From Coniferiporia sulphurascens (Eukaryota > Basidiomycota > Agaricomycetes > Hymenochaetales > Hymenochaetaceae), in the NCBI GenBank assembly GCA_002794785.1, contig NBBA01000005.1, positions 248,001-312,000 on the forward strand: DNA of 64,000 nt. Reading direction: 5' to 3'. Under the pieces are notes generated by a model. The model made no database searches and was not told the origin of the DNA. It saw only the letters and a program-made list of their open reading frames with translations. Below are positions 60,015 through 64,000 of the stretch, one piece after another. A program made the translations under genes and the position numbers. How positions within the stretch are numbered: position 1 is the first letter of the stretch; every line of letters begins with the position of its first letter.

Positions 60015-62222
60015 TCAGCCCTTGAGCAAGCCCACGCGCTGGCGCTTCGCGCTCTTGATCTTGTGGATCTCCTCACGCTTCCCGAAATCCGAGTCGTGCA
60101 GTTCCTGAAGGGGAGGGCGTCGTGTTGGTAAGATGGGAGAAAGATGAAGCGAAGGGGGGGAGGGGGCCAGGAACACACCATGTTTGCGAGTCTCTTTGCC
60201 GTAGCGACGGCGTTCAGCTTCTCCAGTACTTTCCCCTCTGGGAGGACCATCTCTGCCAGCTTCGTCTCTGGTAGTCATAAAGAATAAGTTAGAATTAAAT
60301 TAAATAAAAAATAAAAATAATAAGTAAAAAAAACAGGTGAAAACAGAGTAAAATAAAACAATAAATAGTCAATGAGAAATGAAGAACATACTGATGCGCT
60401 CTTCAATCCTCAGCACGCGTTCCTCATCCCTCTCCGTCACAAAGCTCACAGCGACACCAGAGCGACCCTGGCGAGCCGTACGCCCGACACGATGCGTGTA
60501 TTCTTCCGGCTCGAGTGGCATGTCCCAGTTTACAATAAGCGCGACGTCGGCAACGTCCAGACCACGCGCGCCGACGTCCGTGCACACGAGTACGGGTACT
60601 ACGCGTGCACGGAACAGGCCGAGCGCGCCAAGGCGGGCGCGCTGGGTGAGTCGTGCGTGCAGCGCCGCGGCGCGCACGCCGAGCGTTTGCAATAGCGCGC
60701 ACAGGTACGCTGCTGTACGTGCGCGCGCGCAGAATATGATCGTCGGTGGAGGCTGCTCGATCGCGTCTTCCTCTTCTGCTGCGGCTTTGCGGGCCTTGGC
60801 CGTAGATGAGGCTTTTGACTTAGATTTATGGGACGGCTTTGAAGGCTCAGGTGGCGTTTGGCGGAGGTGGGCAATTGAATGAGGTGGGTTGCAAAGGAGA
60901 TGGAATAGGTAGGGCTCGCGGACGTGTGATGGGACAAGGATATAATGTTGCTCGAGGGTCTCGACCGTTTCAGTTCTATTATAGATGTTAGGACAGTGGC
61001 AATGGATATAAGGGGGTTACTAACGCTGCAGTCATTCTGTGTATGAAGGGCTTCTGCTTCCCTGGTCGTGGAGAAGCAGCTATCAAGGCTTCTATCGATT
61101 CTGTCATAGTTGCCGTAAAAAGACACGTCTGCCGTTCCTTTGGTAGCGCCTCGAACAAGTGCGCTAACTCCGGTGCAAACGTAGGAGTAAGAAGACGATC
61201 CGCTTCATCAAGCACCTAACATTTAGGTTCAGCACACACTGGGCTCTGCACTTTAAAATATAAGACACTTTTGAACTTACCAGAAATTTCACTCTCGATA
61301 AATCCCATTCTCCGCTTGAACTCTTGAGATGGTCGACAATGCGTCCAGGCGTTGCGACGACGACATGCGGTCGGTTGTTCAATTCGATCGCCTGTGCAAT
61401 CATGTCCATGCCACCAACAATAACGGCAGTTTGGATATTTAGCGGTGCTCCAAGTACGATGAACTGTTCAGAAATCTGAAATGCGAGCTCGCTAAAAAGA
61501 TAATTAAGTACCAGAGCAAGCGAGAAGAAAGAGAAGACCGTACCGGGTGGGCGTAAGCACTAGGGCATAGATTCCATACGGGTCGACAGAGAGCTTTTGC
61601 AGTACAGGAAGTGCGAATGCGACGGTCTTTCCCGATCCTGTCTTCGCGTTGCCTACGCAGTCCCTTCCTTTGAGAAGATTCAATAATCATGAGATAATCC
61701 GTAAAGCGATATAGACAAACCTGCTATCAATGGTGGAACGCAAGCAGCCTGTACCTCCGTCGGTGCACGGATGGACATATTTCCGAGGGAGGCCACGAGC
61801 GCTCTGGACACTCCTAGCTCAGCAAACGATGATGCTGCCTTCTGTGCAGTAGATTTTGCCAGCTTTTTGACTTCAGGCACTCGCACTCTCGCAGACAGAG
61901 CCATTCGAGTCGACTCTTTGAAGTCTACTGATTGAGCAAAAGTGGCCCTTGTACTGTCGCCTTCCTCCTCCTCTTCTCCAACTTCTTCATCGCTGCCAGA
62001 TTCCAGGCTTCCTTCTTTCACTGATTTCCCGTCTTCATCCCCAGAGTCGTCAGAAATATTGTCTTTGTTGTCCTCGCTGCTGAGGCCTGCAAAAATTTCC
62101 TCTCCGCCCGATTCTGGTTCTTCTTCATGAATTTTGCGCCGTTTTCGCCGCGGTTCTTCGGACCGCTTTAGCAACTCGTCGATACTCAGCTCGTTGATGT
62201 CCTTTCTGCCTTTTGGTGCCAT
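60015..62222 (-). CDS. DBP8: DEAD-box RNA helicase Dbp8/DDX49
   Basis: Seven exons, in coding order 62222-61721, 61667-61544, 61491-61281, 61215-61025, 60975-60392, 60267-60179 and 60104-60015, give 596 residues. Dbp8/DDX49 acts in the nucleolus on 18S rRNA precursors of the small ribosomal subunit. Seen: a Lys/Glu-rich N-terminus, [20 protein letters not shown] and [15 protein letters not shown] (Q-motif part), AKTGSGKT (Walker A), [30 protein letters not shown] (DEAD), [34 protein letters not shown] and [13 protein letters not shown]. The C-terminus ends [10 protein letters not shown]. An acidic/basic insert with [11 protein letters not shown] lies before TIIFCAR. All introns GT-AG. The intron at 60268-60391 is long and very A/T-rich. 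Confidence 0.92.
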
Positions 62223-62465
62223 GGTCAACGAAAAATTGACTTCAGAAATGACGAGAAAGGGAGGAAGCAAACCGCCGATCTCAGATTTTTTTTGCGCGCC
62301 AACTTTACACTTGGCCTCAAACGATCACCACCCATCCTCGTCAGTGCCGCATCGTCCCAATCTACGATTTGAAGCATTCTCAAAAAATGCGTACGATACA
62401 GCCCTGATCTTGAGGTCCCTTCTATATTACGGAGAAGATCAACATCTACTCTTAAGTGCATTTGC
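62223..62465. promoter_or_regulatory. Divergent promoter of DBP8 and SUA5
   Basis: Only 243 bp separate the two ATGs, so both promoters and leaders overlap here. No TATA box was seen, which fits housekeeping genes of ribosome and tRNA production. Confidence 0.55.
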
Positions 62466-63743
62466 ATGCACAGAACTTTTATTCGGAACTCGTGTAAATT
62501 TCTTAAGCCTAATCCCCGCTCATTATCAACAAAAATGACCACCATGCCTTCGTCTATGCATGTCCTCGAATGCGATTCGGGATCGATCTCGTTTCCTACG
62601 TCTCTAAAGTCCTCCACCCTACCAGAAGTATCGTCGTCAAGCACATTAGACGCCCTCAAGCTCGCTGCACACCACCTCACTGTACTAGATGATGTTGTCG
62701 CATTCCCAACGGAGACCGTCTACGGACTCGGCGCCAATGCCCTCTCACCTACTGCAGTCGCACGAATCTTCTCCGCTAAGGGCAGACCGCAGGACAACCC
62801 ACTGATTGTGCACGTATCCTCACTCCCCATGCTCTACCGCCTCCTCCCGTTGGACTATACACTTTCGCCCATATATCGTGCACTTATCGACGCATTCTGG
62901 CCCGGCGCACTCACGTTACTTTTTCCCGCCGATGCACGTATAGTGCCTTCTGTCGTGACTGCTAGTCGGCCGAGCGTCGCTGTGCGCATGCCCGCGCACC
63001 CCGCCGCACGTGCGCTCATCGCGCTCACAGATACACCGCTTGCTGCGCCTAGCGCGAACGCGTCGGGAAAGCCGAGTCCCACACGCGCGGAACATGTACT
63101 CGCGGACCTCGGGGCGGCAGGGCGTGTACGCGTTGTACTTGACGGTGGGCCGTGCGCGATCGGTCTTGAGAGCACAGTCGTCGATGGACTCGGCAAAGAC
63201 GGGCACCTGCGCGTGTTGCGCCCCGGAGGCGTCACAGTGGAAGACCTAGAACGCGTTGTGGCTACTTTGAATGTAGGGGGGGAGCGCCCGCGGGTGCTGG
63301 TGCACAAGAGGGATTACCAGGACGAGGAACAAGAGAACGCGCCGACGACGCCTGGGATGAAGTACCGACACTATTCGCCATCAGTACCTGTCGTGCTCCT
63401 CATGACGGTTTCACGGGCCACTGGGAGCAGCACATCAGCCTCTTTCGCAGATACCCTCTCTCGATCTGTTATTGGCGCAGCATCTCGTAAAGTCGGATTG
63501 CTTGCACCGTCCGACTCGCCGCTCCTGGAGCAACTTCCAGCTGGCGCTCGAGTGCAGCACTTTGCGCTTGGGACTCGTGCGGACCCAGCAGCGAGCGCAG
63601 CTCGTCTTTTTGATGGGCTACTGACGCTAGAGCGTGACGGCGTGGACGTGATTTTAGTTGAGGAGATTCCCGAAGAGCGCGAGGGTCTGGCGTTTATGAA
63701 TCGGGCGCGTAAAGCTGCAGGGGAAGTTGTGTATCTGTGCTGA
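62466..63743 (+). CDS. SUA5: Threonylcarbamoyl-AMP synthase (Sua5/YrdC)
   Basis: A single exon encodes 425 residues. Sua5 makes threonylcarbamoyl-AMP from threonine, bicarbonate and ATP, the first step of t6A37 synthesis on ANN-reading tRNAs. Seen: VVAFPTETVYGLGANAL, RIFSAKGRPQDNPLIVHV, DAFWPGALTLLF, VAVRMPAHPAARALI, LAAPSANASGKPSPT, IGLESTVVDG and LRPGGVT, all YrdC core motifs in order. Then comes the Sua5 linker motif PGMKYRHYSP and a complete C-terminal Sua5 domain ending FMNRARKAAGEVVYL. The first 23 residues are basic with hydroxyl residues and no acid, like a mitochondrial signal; an internal ATG at 62535 would make a cytosolic form of 402 residues. Confidence 0.95.
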   Translation: MHRTFIRNSCKFLKPNPRSLSTKMTTMPSSMHVLECDSGSISFPTSLKSSTLPEVSSSSTLDALKLAAHHLTVLDDVVAFPTETVYGLGANALSPTAVARIFSAKGRPQDNPLIVHVSSLPMLYRLLPLDYTLSPIYRALIDAFWPGALTLLFPADARIVPSVVTASRPSVAVRMPAHPAARALIALTDTPLAAPSANASGKPSPTRAEHVLADLGAAGRVRVVLDGGPCAIGLESTVVDGLGKDGHLRVLRPGGVTVEDLERVVATLNVGGERPRVLVHKRDYQDEEQENAPTTPGMKYRHYSPSVPVVLLMTVSRATGSSTSASFADTLSRSVIGAASRKVGLLAPSDSPLLEQLPAGARVQHFALGTRADPAASAARLFDGLLTLERDGVDVILVEEIPEEREGLAFMNRARKAAGEVVYLC

Positions 63744-64000
63744 CACACACCTTATGATGTAATAGACGCCGGCTGACTCGCGGCCCGGAGGATGCAAATA
63801 ACTCTACTTATTCATCAAATTCACAGACCTGAGGTATCTCTGTTCGACCTTCCTTCGGCCAAGCCTGCAAAGACTCCGAATTTCATCCGTGCTTGAGATA
63901 AGGAAATTTGAGCTCAATAGCACGCAATATGGCAATTGTCTGCTAAGTCGATATATAGCTGCCACACACTTTTTTCTCGTCAAGGTCCAACCACCATGAT
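63744..64000 (+). other. 3' flank of SUA5 and possible promoter of the next gene
   Basis: TATATA lies at 63953-63958 and an ATG in good context (CCACCATGA) at 63996-63998, just before the window ends. Whether this is a gene start cannot be judged. Confidence 0.3.

Overview
The window looks like nuclear DNA of a mushroom-forming basidiomycete (Agaricomycetes). The signs are many short introns (about 50-70 nt) inside conserved genes, a class I hydrophobin with eight cysteines, a fragment resembling the fungal FunK1 kinase family, LaeA-like methyltransferase and UNC93-like transporter genes, BTB and F-box/LRR families of the kind expanded in this class, and a Ty1/Copia retrotransposon. Intron borders below were placed by reading protein homology across canonical splice sites. 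All of them close the reading frame arithmetically, but none is checked against RNA.

Layout. 0-5.2 kb: SAP18 (+), a short gene with a degraded FunK1-like kinase core (+), the U5 snRNP 40 kDa WD40 protein (-) and a GFA-domain protein (+). 5.2-7.2 kb: no gene seen. 7.2-7.8 kb: hydrophobin (+). 8.7-10.7 kb: membrane M48 metallopeptidase (-). 11.7-14.2 kb: 15-exon UNC93-like transporter (-). 15.0-16.4 kb: divergently transcribed methyltransferase-like gene with a lost SAM motif (+). 18-47.5 kb: a gene-poor, repeat-rich compartment. It contains four recognisable F-box/LRR copies (one intact, three broken) plus a fifth fragment, one full-length Copia element (34474-39911), two solo LTRs of the same family, duplicated flanking segments, a gene desert of about 5.7 kb (19967-25651), and an island of two ordinary divergent genes (25.6-29.5 kb). 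49-64 kb: compact gene-rich DNA again, with a BTB protein, P5C dehydrogenase, tRNA-Arg(ACG), an RTP1/TANGO6-like protein, a second BTB-like protein, the DEAD-box helicase Dbp8/DDX49 (-) and SUA5 (+).

Housekeeping roles include chromatin repression (SAP18), splicing (U5-40K), ribosome biogenesis (Dbp8), RNA polymerase II assembly (RTP1-like), proline catabolism (P5CDH) and tRNA t6A synthesis (SUA5). The variable compartment is the biologically unusual part. Every difference between the two Copia LTRs is a transition at a CpG position. All six stops in the otherwise frame-intact gag-pol frame can be explained by single C-to-T changes on the coding strand. A solo LTR splits one F-box copy. Four introns in three genes appear to use GC-AG borders. 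I did not find a clearly novel multi-gene system such as a defence island or biosynthetic cluster.
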